DNA from: Symsagittifera roscoffensis
Lineage: Eukaryota > Xenacoelomorpha > Acoela > Convolutidae
Assembly: GCF_963678635.1 (NCBI RefSeq)
Contig: NC_087063.1
Location: 36,304,540-36,368,539 of the forward strand
Direction: 5' to 3'
DNA length: 64,000 nucleotides
Position 1 is the stretch's first letter. Each line of letters begins with the position of its first letter. The translations under genes and the position numbers were made by a program. The notes beneath the pieces were generated by a model. That model had not been told where the DNA came from. It saw nothing but the letters and a program-made list of their open reading frames with translations, and made no database searches. Of this stretch, positions 1 through 11,300 are shown piece after piece.

Positions 1-366
1 GGTCGCAAAAAACCCAAAATACGCGAACGCCGTTAAAAACAGGGTCGGAACAGTCCGTATAGTTAATTTTTATTAGACAGTGGAACTTTGATCCATTTCA
101 GATGGATCAACCTAGAACTCTCCTTATCTCAACATAACAATTATAAAACACACTCAAGAAAACTAAATTGGGTACTCACTACTCACATACCAGCACACTC
201 GAGAATTGGAGTAACTAAATTAACTAGCGACTCAAGCATAAATTTAATAACTTGAGAAGTTTCCAATTAATAAATTCCAGCAAAGGAAGTGAGTTTTCAC
301 TTGAGAAATAAAGTTCTGGGTTGGACCATTGGGAGACTTCGGTTGTCCACCTTTTGCACCGAAGGT
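1..366. other. AT-rich left edge, no gene seen
   Basis: I see no exon, RNA gene or repeat family here that I can support. Confidence 0.5.
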
Positions 367-662
367 TCACTCTGGTCCACTTCGAATCAATGTAATCGTT
401 CTGTCTCCTATTTCAGGATAGGACAGCTCTACTCTCGTGTGATTTTTATATCTAGAAATTTTGAATAGCAGTTTCCCGCTACTTTTCTCGACTACTTTCC
501 CGCGATTGTAATTCGGGTGTTCTGATCTTGCATTTCTGAGGTTTTCAGTTGTCGCGTGAAAGTTGAACATAACAGGCTCAATTCGAATTTTTGAAAAATT
601 ACATTTCACCCCAAAATTACGTTGTTCGTATTGCTCAAGGTCAAACTTCCAAATATGACCGA
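367..662 (-). CDS. Candidate internal or terminal exon, unrecognised
   Basis: A frame of about 98 codons stays open on the minus strand and ends at a TGA at 367-369. There is no in-frame ATG at its beginning, so if it codes it must be reached by splicing. A good acceptor lies just before it: a T-rich tract ending in tgccag at 668-663. The frame is rich in charged residues (ERNFGVKC-like and SGKLLFKISRYKNHTRVEL-like stretches) and has no membrane segment. I do not recognise the product. It could be the last exon of a gene beginning beyond the window's low-coordinate features on this strand, or chance. Confidence 0.25.
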
Positions 663-1994
663 CTGGCACAATCAACGAAAAAGACACAAGAAATAAACCC
701 TTTCAAGATTATAACCAAGAGGACCAGAACTTCTTGTGGACAAAATTCCTTTACAGTTGCAGCCATCAAATACAGTTGCAGACAGTTTTCAAATGAAGAC
801 AAGACAAACTATGGACGTCTGAAATATATGACGCATCGTTTATGGAATGACGAAATGGTTGTCCAAGAAAGAGCTGGTCGACAGAGGCCTGGGAGGCCTA
901 CAGATCAGAAGTTAACATGTGAACCTGTGATAAAAACATCGGTAAAATGTTGTGAATAAGTCAAACCGATTTTAAAGCATCAAGAGAATTGTCAATCAAA
1001 ATCGACCATCCTCGATTAAAGCACTGATGAAATTGTATTGCCTATGTTTCATGTGTTTTCAAGTTTTTTGCAATCCATGAGGCAGTGTAACATTCGCCCA
1101 AATACTACATAGTGACGTAGCGTAGAAAAAGTACCTAAAGATGACTGGCTGGCGTCAGCTACCCTAGTTCTACTCGTTTTTCATCGTCTAGACCTAGCCA
1201 GTTAATTTTCTGGTCTGTTTAGGGCTAAGTAAAACGTAACCGTTTTTAGGCCATCAGTCAAACGACTTTTAATCAGCTTACGTTTACCTGCAAAGATAAC
1301 CACATAGCTGGGTCTCGAATCCCCAGACTACATGATTAACATTAAAACACGGCTTGAATATCCTATTTTACTATGTTTTTGGTGACCGTTCTATATTAAA
1401 TTCATTGGAGATCGATTGACCCGTTCGTCTTCCTAGCTACTCATATTCTAAAATATCAAACTATACCGGTCTTAATTCAAATTTTTACGACATTAGAGTA
1501 GCTAAAAAGTCAGTTTATTACAGTCCTTCACAATATGATGGCTCTGCGGGGCCGAGCCTCCGCTTCCTTGCTCTATTTGCAATAGCGTCGCTATTCCACT
1601 AACTTCGTGGGACGGGAGGGTACTGCATCTTCCGTCTGCCCCACCGAAACCTCCTTTCCGTCAATTGACTCCAATTAGTTGTCTTATCGTGCGCGAACGT
1701 CACGATCAGAGGCTTCGTCTTTTTATTCAATCGTTTCGACTGTCTTTCACTCGTTAATTTGGTTGTTGTTGTGTTTTTTGTCACTTTTTAGCCAAAAATG
1801 GTCACTTCCCGCATTCCTCATAATTGTTCCGTCAACAATCGAAATTTCGAAAATTGAAAATTCCAGTTCATTCTAGCCTCTTTTTCAACAATACGTTATC
1901 ACTAAGTCCTCTAATGTCTTTTTCATGCCGCGACGGAAGGTTCCGGGGGAATGGCACACAGAGGACTTATTTGGGTTCTTAAAAACATGCAATT
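663..1994. other. Intergenic, no gene recognised
   Basis: Mostly AT-rich. A GC-richer patch at about 1540-1660 has no recognisable RNA or protein. A B-box-like gggattcgagaccc on the minus strand near 1305-1320 suggests a worn tRNA-derived SINE, without a convincing A box. Confidence 0.4.
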
Positions 1995-1995
1995 C

Positions 1996-2800
1996 AATAC
2001 CGTAAAAAAATGGTATTGGTATTGATCAATACCAGGTTCCTGGTATTGGTATTGATCAAAACCAGGTTCTTGGTATTCTGAACAGGGCATTCAATACCTT
2101 GAAGAATTGGTATTGGTGTTGACAGAATCCGGTATTGGTATTGATCAAAATCAGGTTCTTGGTGCTCTGACTTACATCAGATCACTTTAAAATCACAAAA
2201 ATTATTGTAGGATCAATTTTTCAAGGGGATTTGACTGAGATAAAAAAGAGATAATTGCAGAAGAAACTCTTAAGCTAATATGTAGAAAAACATAAAAAAT
2301 TTCAGAAAACCAAATTTCAGAATATATGTAGAAATTCAGCGTTCTTTGTGATGAAAACATTGTGAGCATGATGCTCAGCAGTCATTCTGTTTTGCCAGTA
2401 GTTTTTGATTTCCTGCATAGCAAAAACGAACCCTCAGGTTCTACGCTCGCTGGTTGACTTCCAATGTTGTAGTTTTGTTTACTCGATATTCCACTAACAG
2501 TTCAGTTACAGCAGTATCTTTGCGAGTTGTCATTTCGTGAATTGGTATTGAAATCCCTGGTATATTTTACCTTTACTAAAAATTATTTTGTTTTGTTACA
2601 GAGTAACAAAACTATCTAACAAAAACGAAAAAAAAAGGAAAATTATATCAAAGTTTTTGCAAAAGTTTTGAGGTATTGTAACAAAGTATAGAGGTATTGA
2701 CTGGGTTTGGTATTGGTATTGGCATTGATGATTCGATTATGTATTAGTATTGGGGCCTTGGTATTGGTTTTGTGGTATTGGCATTGGTATTGAATTCCCT
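1996..2800. repeat. TTGGTATTGG-rich degenerate tandem repeat tract
   Basis: Near 2010-2165 an imperfect unit built from ggtattggtattgatcaa followed by accaggttct recurs about every 40 bases. Related TTGGTATTGG strings return at 2535-2575 and 2700-2800. A perfect small hairpin with 10-bp arms (GTTTTGTTAC, loop aga) sits inside at 2590-2612. The intervening bases are AT-rich and non-repetitive. This is probably a decayed minisatellite. Confidence 0.65.
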
Positions 2801-3225
2801 GCGTAAAAGTTTTTTGTGTCAGAGTATGATTCGTTCCTTTTTTCGCTTGATTTCTCTGCTAGTTTCTGGACGGTTTTTGTAGAGCCTGTTGCTGCTTGTC
2901 CCCACCACGTAAAAATTTGTGGAACAAAGCTGCTGTTCCTCATCCAGAATTCTTTTTTTTGTATTTTAATGTTTTGACACTCTCATGATATTTGTAGGCG
3001 CCAGATATAGTTTAAGGGCAGGATTTAGAATCGCGGTTGAAAATATTTAAATCGAAAAAGGTTCGTCTGAATCGGCCTCCCAAGCGTCTATTATCCTTGA
3101 TGTCAAGTCGAGCGTCATCATCAGTAGTCGTTATTTTCTTGTGAAAACTCTCGCTTTCCAACGATTGAAGTTTCAGCTATATTTCAACATCATAGGATAT
3201 TCGTCCAGGGGTGTAGCAAAGGGTA
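2801..3225. other. Intergenic, nothing recognised
   Basis: AT-rich sequence between the TTGGTATTGG tract and the retrotransposon remnant. No supported feature. Confidence 0.4.
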
Positions 3226-3546
3226 TCAAAAACTTTTTTGTTTCAGGTGAGTGTATCTTCTTTTGGGGGAAAGTAGAGAGGGGGTCAGTTTGAATGATTG
3301 TCCATATGGGCATGTATCCGGAAAGTTTGGTGGTTTCCGTCCATATCTCAGATATAAACCATCTTTGATTCCCGATTTGTTGAGGAAAAAATTGTTCTTT
3401 CTTAAGGTTAGCTCGCTAAGACAGTTCGATGCTCCTTTCTGTAATGCTAGATTTAATGTAAGCTTTTTCTGAAGAGCACTTTTCCATAACACTTGCTTTT
3501 TTGAGAGTGTGCTTTTCTTTTTCTCAGGTATGATGTTTCTATTCAT
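3226..3546 (-). pseudogene. C-terminal part of the retrotransposon protein
   Basis: An ATG-initiated open frame of 106 codons. Residues about 63-95 (DGLYLRYGRKPPNF then CPYGQSFKL) look like the Cys/His-rich C-terminal tail that follows the RT domain in this retroelement family. The second Cys-x-Cys has become CPY and the later His/Cys ligands are missing. It is therefore a worn fragment and not a separate gene. It lies directly downstream of the RT block in the same orientation. Confidence 0.6.
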
Positions 3547-3770
3547 CAGAGTTTGTTCCTATTCAGCTATTTCTGGATCACTGTTTTCTAACAAATCACA
3601 AATGAGTTTTTGTTAGGGTAGTTGTTTTTTACGCTTTCCTTGTTTTTTCGCTTTCTAAAACCAAATACCATTATAAAATTGTGTCTTCAAATACCTCTAT
3701 GAGGTTTTCCCGACAATTTTTCTTTTATCATGTGACACTTGGAAGCCTTCACACTCTAGCCAGTTGACAT

Positions 3771-4240
3771 TTGGAAGCCTTCCGATTCTAGCCGAAAGCA
3801 ATTCCTCGCAAATTCAGGTTATGCAAGGAGACTCTTAAGATCCTTTGCAGCGCTTCCCTCGTCTGCGTACGTTTTTTGAGTGACATGTTGTTTTTGAAGG
3901 AGCTTGATCAGTATGATTATCCCTATTCCGTACATAGCCATTGAGAAAGGATCACCTTGCGTTGTGCCTTCGGTAGATGTCAAAACCGAGCTGTCAAAAC
4001 ACAGCTTGGAAGCCTTCCAATTCTAGCCAAAAGCAATTTCTCGCAAATTCAGGTTATGTAAGGTGACTCTTAAGATCCTGTGCAGCGCTTCCCTCGTCTG
4101 CGTATCTTTTTTGGGTGACATTTTGTTTTTGAAGGTGCTTGATCAGTATGATTATCCCTATTCCGTACATAGCCAATGAGAAGGAATCACCTTGCGTTGT
4201 GACTTCGGTAGATGTCAAAACCGAGCTGTTGACATATAAA
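3771..4240 (-). repeat. 235-bp tandem duplication of the RT active-site block
   Basis: Two direct copies (3771-4005 and 4006-4240) each encode, on the minus strand, a TTQGD motif, a MYGIGIIILIK segment and a YADEGSAA motif. The lower-coordinate copy reads EGTTQGDPFSMAMYG and is nearer the family form. The other reads TTQGDSFSLAMYG. A partial third copy of the unit's edge is at about 3737-3770. The duplication is younger than the insertion of the element. Confidence 0.85.
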
Positions 4241-4522
4241 TTACTACAATAAAGGACCACTACAATTTTTAGAGCTCGTTCTCTTTTGAGCGAGCTGAAA
4301 GCATTTTCTGCATCAATAAGCGTCCATTTCCGGTTTTTGAAACTCGTTCTTCAAGCTGTGGATTACATATTCGTTTCTCCAACTCTGGCCGAAGCAGATT
4401 TGGAAAATTTTCAGAGATTTGTTTGCAATTTATTTGTCTCAGCCCCAGAGGTATCGGACTACACGATTTGTTCGCAGTTAGGTTTCCATGAATGAGAACT
4501 TTACTTGCAACTGTATAGGATA

Positions 4523-5790
4523 GCTTTGCAATTGTTTAGCAAACATCAATGGATGTCTGGTTGTAGTGAGTTATTTTCTTTCTGCTTTCGCACGCATATA
4601 GATTTGAGGGACCGTGGCTTCCGTGTGTTTTCAGGGTTGACTTTCATTTCATCTTTGCGTTTGTTTGTTCAAATATAGAAAGGTGGTATGGCATTGTGTC
4701 TTCCATTACTTCAGTTATATAGTGAGTGTTCGCTGCTTTGTTCTGGGTTTGTTTTTCTTTTAGGATACTCAGGACTATTTTTCCTTATATGACTTCGTTT
4801 TGGGAAAAAAATTCCTTTTGTTTTCTTGTGTAAAAAGCAGCCAATGGTGGCAGAACTTTGCCTGTACTCATTAGTTTAAAGAAATGTTTAATTTCTTTGT
4901 TTAATTCGCACTCTTTCTGCTTTGGATGTGTAATTTGGAGAGCTTTCGCTTCAGTTCGTCTAGTGGGCCTTGCTGCCATAAAATTATTTTAGAATTGGAT
5001 CAGTTTGTTTCCGATTTAGTTCTGGGGTGCAGCAGATGTTGGAGAATCCTTGCTGCTTTCACTGCGACGTTCAATTTTAATGCTTCTTCCACTAATGACA
5101 TCAACTGCTGACTCAGTAATTCTGTGAATTGGAAACCGGGCTTGTTCTTGCTTAGAACCACGAGGGTAACAACGTTTTTATATATTCCGTTTTTTTAAAT
5201 TTCATGTTCTGGGTCGATAAGTTATCAGGTGTCAGAGGGGATTGAAGTGATTGCTGGAGGCGATGGATTAGATCGTGTTGCGCCGGCCAGCGTGTTCGTT
5301 TCGGGTGTTGCCGGCGATGTTTCATCCTGAGCTGTGATGAGGATGTGCTTGATGGTCTCTTGGTGGTTTCGAACCCTTTTGCAAAGTTCTCGGGGTGCAT
5401 TCTATGCAGGAAAACATATCGTAAAAAAAATTTGCTGCGGTGTCCTCCCCCTAAACTGCTTTAGCAGAGAAGGATGTTAATTTGGTCCTAAAATGAATAA
5501 CAAAGAGAAGCTGGAAAATGTTTAACTTTCAATCAGGTTTAACCAAAGCCCCACTCTTTTATGATTGATGAAAGATTCCGAAAGATAATACGCTAGAAAA
5601 CAAATTTTTAGCTAAAAAAAGTTTATATGAAAACATATTACTCAAATATTTAAAAAAAACAATTAACAAAAAAAAACAATAAACAATTGTTTTAGGTCTG
5701 AGTATCAAACATATAGTGTTCCGGTTTCAAAAAAAAATTGTTATCATGCTCTTCTATACTATGGTAACAATGGTTATTATACAATGCCCA
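4523..5790 (-). pseudogene. Retrotransposon piece in duplication unit 1
   Basis: The part of the retrotransposon remnant upstream of the RT palm. It carries the KxLPPLAAFYTRKQKEF-like stretch and the N-terminal Ser/His/Arg-rich stretch. It is the portion included in the tandem duplication, so it recurs at 15435-16700. Confidence 0.65.
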
Positions 5791-5794
5791 AATT

Positions 5795-7487
5795 ACACTA
5801 CTTTAAAAAGAGCTCGTTCGGAAGTGGAACCATAACAATTTAAAACCCTAGTAGTCGTGACTGAATTAAGCGAAACTTGATGAAAGATTGACCTCCCAAC
5901 TTTAAGGTTACTAATTTTTATTGCCATGTTTCAATTTTCTTCAAGCAATTTGCTTTATTTTTTATCTAGTTCAATCGAATCTATATTCTCAAATCAGTTT
6001 TGTCAGAACAATCTGATCTATTTGCACAGCAACTGGCAATCCTTGTTGTTCCGACTATTTGAAAATTGAGGAGAAAAGTTTTATTTGGTTTTGTTTTAGC
6101 TTTTTTATGTTTTTCACGCTAAATTAGGCACCACAAAATAGCATAGGACTTGGTTAAGTTATACATCACATTACAAATTTTTTGTCGTAATTTAAACCAC
6201 AAAAAGCAATTTTCAAAAAAAATTTCAGTGTTGAAAAAAACCGGTTTGAAACTTTTGATTTTCGTATTAATTCGAGTGGATAAAGTAAGCATGCAGGCTT
6301 ACATCAGCTATATCTGCCTGACTTAGGACTTTAAAACTCAATTTTAAGCAAAGATTTTTCTTTGTTTTCTTAGTCATTTTCCTGCAAAAAATTATTGACC
6401 AATTTGCTTTTATTACTATGACATTCCTATATGCGTAAATTATTTTCTTACGTCAGATATTTTTATCACACGAAGCTGAAGAAAACTATACTAGTGTGTG
6501 GAAATCAATGTAAATTGTAGTTTTCTAAAGACTATGGTCGGAACATTCTTTGCTACTACACAGTAACCGGATATCCTTGTTTAAAATTTTGAGTCCGTAT
6601 TAACTTGAAAATTTTTCAATTAATTAAATTTTTCTAAACTATAAAAAAAACAGCAGATGTATGCTTATTGTTCAGACCATTGAAAATGGAGAATGAGAGA
6701 ACTTTCGTGTCAGGGTAGGTTTTATTTTTCACGCAAAATTTGGAACTACTAATGTGCATCAAAACAGCTCAATTAAAACCCTTCCAGTAGCGATTTTAAC
6801 GACGGTAAAAAACTTTCAATAAAAGTTCCAGTATATTGAAAACAAGTTTACGTTTTTGGTTTTTATTCTAAATTCGAGCAAAGAAAGTGAGAGATCAGGA
6901 GTAAAATAGCTAACTTATGATTATTTCAGTCGAAAAAACCTTTTTTGTGTTTGATCAAAGTTAGCCTCTGTTTTTGTTTTTGAGTACAATTTTGGGTTTC
7001 AGCAACTACAAAAACTTGAAAAATATTTGAAAATCCCCAAAAATAAACAAAAAATTGAGTTTTCTAAAAGTTTTATTATAATGTTTTTTTGTGTCCTTGG
7101 TTTTTTTCCGCAAAATTGGTAATGAAAATTTATTTCACTATAATTGTCAATCAGAGACTAACTTGAAAAACTCTTTTGTGTTTTTTAAAAACTATGGTCT
7201 GAAGATTCTATGGTCGGAACACTTGTACAGTAACAAGCTATCCTTGTGTTGTTTTGGTTCTTCAATAGTTAAGCGTCGCAATAATTAGGATTTGAAATTC
7301 AAAATACACAAGACGTCATTTTTTAGGATTTGTTCAAGTTAAAGCAAAACAAGTTCTGTAAATTCCTGTAAATCCAGTGTATACCAAAACTTGATATTTC
7401 AGACTGTTAAATCTGACCGACAGAGGTATCAAACAAATTAGAAAAACAAAGTTTAACCAAAATTTTAATTAAAAATTCTGTTCTCTA
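5795..7487. repeat. Segment B of duplication unit 1 (diverged relative of C)
   Basis: A non-coding AT-rich block. Its middle (6240-6600) aligns in order with part of C (8700-9140), sharing tagtcattttcctg, the cacgtcag-type box and ggtcggaacatt followed by cacagtaacc. Segments B, C and D thus look like old tandem copies of one repeat about 1.7-1.9 kb long. Confidence 0.65.
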
Positions 7488-9409
7488 GGCAACCATACAA
7501 ATGGCAGTTAAAAACTGGAGTGTTTTCATGAACCGAAGCAAAAATGACGTAATGATAAGCTTTTTCAAAGAACCACTTGAACACAGATGAAGCTTTGAAT
7601 AGAATACTTAATTACCTTTATTATGTTCACAATTTTTTTGCCTTTCGTGAAACAGACTCTTTCACTTTGACAAGTACATTCTTAATTGCCAATAAACCAG
7701 TATCAGCAGGAGGGATAGAAAGTCTGAAATATGAGCTGTTAGGTTTTTTAAGTTTTTATTTTTATGTAAAAGATGTTGCAAGGTACCGTTCAGTATTGAA
7801 TCAGCAACAAACAAAAACTACTATTGCTAAAAATCGAAACAGTTTTTTGAGGTTTCACTATGAAATTTTGAGATTGAAGTTGAGAGATAGTATCGTATTT
7901 GAACCGAGCAAATAAACTTTTTGATGAATTCAGAATTATTAAAACCATCAATGAAAAAAGACTGTTCATTTTTACACCAATCATCAGTTTGCCTGTCTGG
8001 TAGTTATTTTGTGACAAGTGAGTTATTTTCTGTATGTTTAAAAACAAGGAAAAAAGGAAAAGAAAGATTGTTCAAGTTTGTTTTTATCATTAGTTTGTCT
8101 GTTTAGCAGTTATTTACCGACCAATTTTTTTTTAAAACAATTTCTAGAGACGGCGGCATCGCAAAAATGGAAAATTGGACCGAAAAAAAATTCTATTTGA
8201 AGCTTGCTTGATCAGCAATTACAATGAAAATTATTTATTCCTTTTGAAAACATTCGAAAACATGCATTAACAAATTTTATGTAGATACTGTTTTAAGAAC
8301 AACAATCATTAATGGTTCATACAGTTAACGGCAAAAATTGGAAAACCAGCGGACAGAAATTAGGACGAAAACCACAAACCTGAAAAAAATCAACATTTTT
8401 CAAATTTATATTTTGAAAAACTAACAAAGAGGCGATGCTGCGCTTTGCAAACACAAGCAAACAAAAGTAAAAAAGAACTGCTCTAAACAGGCAAAAAAGT
8501 GAAATGAGGAAAAAATTAAAAATATCGCTTGAAAATAAAAATTTTTTTTGTGGAGAATAGGAGAATTGAATTCTCATACTGCGCCACGACCGCTTGTAAT
8601 CGTACTAATAATCGCCATCAATGAAGCAACTACAGTTTCTATCAAGTTGCCAATGAATCTAAATGAAAATTCCAAAAAAAATTTTATTATCGAGAAAAAC
8701 TAGTTCGAAGTTATTGTTTTTCGTCGTATTTCGAGCAAATAAATCATCAAGCAGGCTTACAACAGCTAAATAATGGCTAATTTAAAACCTTAAATTTCAA
8801 TTTTAAGCAAGTAACACAAGTATTGGGAGTTTTTACGACTCAATTTGCTATGAAAAATTTCAAAAATTTCAAAAATGAAATGGAAGAACTTATTTTTTAG
8901 TCATTTTCCTGTAAAAACTTTTTTTTAAATTGCCTTTGATTTTACGACAAATCAATATGCCTTATTTATTTTTTCACGTCAGATCCTTTAGCACACAAAG
9001 CAGAAAAAACTACACGAATTTGGGAAAAAAAGACATAGTAAACCTTAGTTTTCTAAAGACCATGGTCGGAACATTGTGTGCTACTTCACAGTAACCAGAT
9101 ATTTTTGTTTAAAATTTGTGTCCTTATTAGCTTGGAAATTTTTTAAATAGTTAGGTTTGTTTAAATTTCAAGTAAAAAGAGATGTATTCTTTTTTGTTCC
9201 GACAATTGAAAACGGGGAGGACTTTAATATTCGGGTAGATTTTAGTTTTTGTCTATTTCCCAACGCAAAATTAGGAACTAATAAAAATCATTGGAAGGGC
9301 TCAAACTAAAACCATTTCGGTAGGGATTTGAACGATAGTGAAAAATGCCCCAGTATCTAAAAAAGCAACTTTCAATTTTTTTGGTTTATTAAAACCAGGA
9401 GTAAAACCA
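7488..9409. repeat. Sub-repeat C1 (1.92 kb)
   Basis: Direct tandem copy of C2, offset by 1922 bases, beginning at ggcaaccatacaaatggcag. It contains a 112-codon open frame (7577-7915) that begins at TTG with no upstream in-frame ATG, so I do not call it a gene. It also holds a SINE-like piece with the ggcgatgctgcgctttgc motif at 8431-8448. Confidence 0.85.
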
Positions 9410-11300
9410 GGCAACCATACGAATGGCAGTTAAAAACTGGAGTGTGTTTCATGAACAGAAGCAAAAAGGACGTAATGATAAGCTTTTTCAAAGAACCACT
9501 TGAACACAGATGAAGCATTGAATAGAATACTTAATTACCTTTCTTATGTTCACAATTTTTTTGCCTTTCGTGAAACAGACTCTTTCACTTTGACAAGTAC
9601 ATTCTTAATTGCCAATAAACCAGTATCAGCAGGAGGGATAGAAAGTCTGAAATATGAGCTGTTAAGTTTTTTAAGTTTTTATTTTTATGTAGAAGATGTT
9701 GCAAGGTACCGTTCAGTAATGAATCAGCAACAAACAAAAACTACTATTCCTAAAAATCGAAACAGTTTTTTGAGGTTTCACTATGAAATTTTGAGATTGA
9801 AGTTGAGAGATAGTATCATATTTGAACCGACCAAATAAACTTTTTGATGAATTCAGAATTATTAAAACCATCAATGAAAAAAGACTGTTCATTTTTACAC
9901 CAATCATCAGTTTGCCTGTCTGGTAGTTATTTTCTGACAAGTGAGTTATTTTCTGTATGTTTAAAAACAAGGAAAAAAGGAAAAGAAAGATTGTTCAAGT
10001 TTGTTTTTATCATTAGTTTGTCTGTTTAGCAGTTATTTACTGACCAATTTTTTTAAAACAATTTCTAGAGACGGCGGCATCGTTAAATTGCAAATTCGAC
10101 CGGAAAAAAATTCTATTTGAAGCTTGCTTGATCAGCAATTACAATAAAAATTATTTATTCCTTTTGAAAACATTCGAAAACATGCATTAACAAATTTTCA
10201 GTAGATACTGTTTTAAGAACAACAATCATTAATGGTTCATACAGTTAACGGCAAAAATTGGAAAATCAGCGGACAGAAATTAGGACGAAAACTACAAACC
10301 TGAAAAAAATCAACATTTTCTAAATTTATATATTTGAAAAACTAACAAAGAGGCGATGCTGCGCTTTGCAAACACAAGCAAACAAAAGTAAAAAAGAACT
10401 GCTCTAAAAAGGCAAAAAAGTGAAATGAGGAAAAAATTAAAAATATAGCTTGAAAATAAAAAAACTTTTTGCTGAGAATAGGCGAATTGAATTCTCATAC
10501 TGCTCCACGACCGCTTGTAGTCGTACTAATAATCGCCATCAATGAAGCAACTACAGTTTCTATCAAGTTGCCAATGAATCTAAATAAAAATTCCAAAAAA
10601 TTTTTTATTATCGAGAAAAACTGGTTCGAAGTTATTGTTTTTCGTCTTATTTCGAGCAAATAAATCATCAAGCAGGCTTACAACAGCTAAATAATGGCTA
10701 ATTTAAAACCTTAAATTTCAATTTTAAGCAAGTAACACAAGTATTGGGAGTTTTTACGACTCAATTTGCAATGAAAAATTTCAAAAATTTCAAAAATGAA
10801 ATGGAAGAACTTATTTTTTTGTCATTTCCCTGTAAAAACTTTTTTAAATTGCCTTTGATTTTACGACAGTTATATATGCCTTATTTATTTTTTCACGTCA
10901 GGTCCTTTAGCACACAAAGCAGAAAAACTACACGAATTTGGGAAAAAAGACATGGTAAACCTTAGTTTTCTAAAGACTATGGTCGGAACATTGTGTGCTA
11001 CTTCACAGTAACCAGATATCCTTGTTTAAAATTTGTGTCCTTTTTAGCTTGGAAGTTTTTCAAATAGTTAGGTTTGTTTAAATTTCAAGTAAAAAGATAT
11101 GTATTGTTTTTTGTTCCGACAATTGAAAACGGGGAGGACTTTAACATTCGGGTAGATTTTAGTTTTTGTCTATTTCCCCATGCAAAATTAGGAACTAATA
11201 ATAATCATTGGAATGGCTCAAACTAAAACCATTTTGGTAGGGATTTGAACGATGGTGAAAAATGCCCCAGTATCTAAAAAAGCAACTTTCAATTTTTTTG
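9410..11300. repeat. Sub-repeat C2 (1.9 kb)
   Basis: Second copy of C in unit 1, present once in unit 2. The 112-codon TTG-initiated frame recurs at 9500-9838. Compared with C1 it has one silent and seven amino-acid-changing differences, a pattern that gives no sign of purifying selection. Confidence 0.85.

Larger units (their letters stand above)
3226..5403 (-). pseudogene. Decayed retrotransposon with reverse transcriptase, minus strand
   Basis: Reading down the minus strand, pieces appear in protein order, interrupted by stops and frame changes. They are: a Lys/Arg/Ser-rich N-terminal part with worn Cys/His pairs (5400-5150); an ELNKEIKHFFKLMSTGK segment (4979-4785); a KTHGSHGPSNL segment followed by TIAKLSYTVASK (about 4700-4510); an LIDAENAFSSLKRERAL block (about 4340-4270); the TTQGD and YADE active-site block (twice, see the separate entry); and a C-terminal DGLYLRYGRKPPNF...CPYGQSF segment (3400-3300). 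From memory of this RT family, the usual forms are EGTTQGDPLAMAMYA, YADD and a Cys-rich LRYGW C-terminus. YADD reads YADE here. The left edge of the large tandem duplication cuts the element at 4523. Confidence 0.8.
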
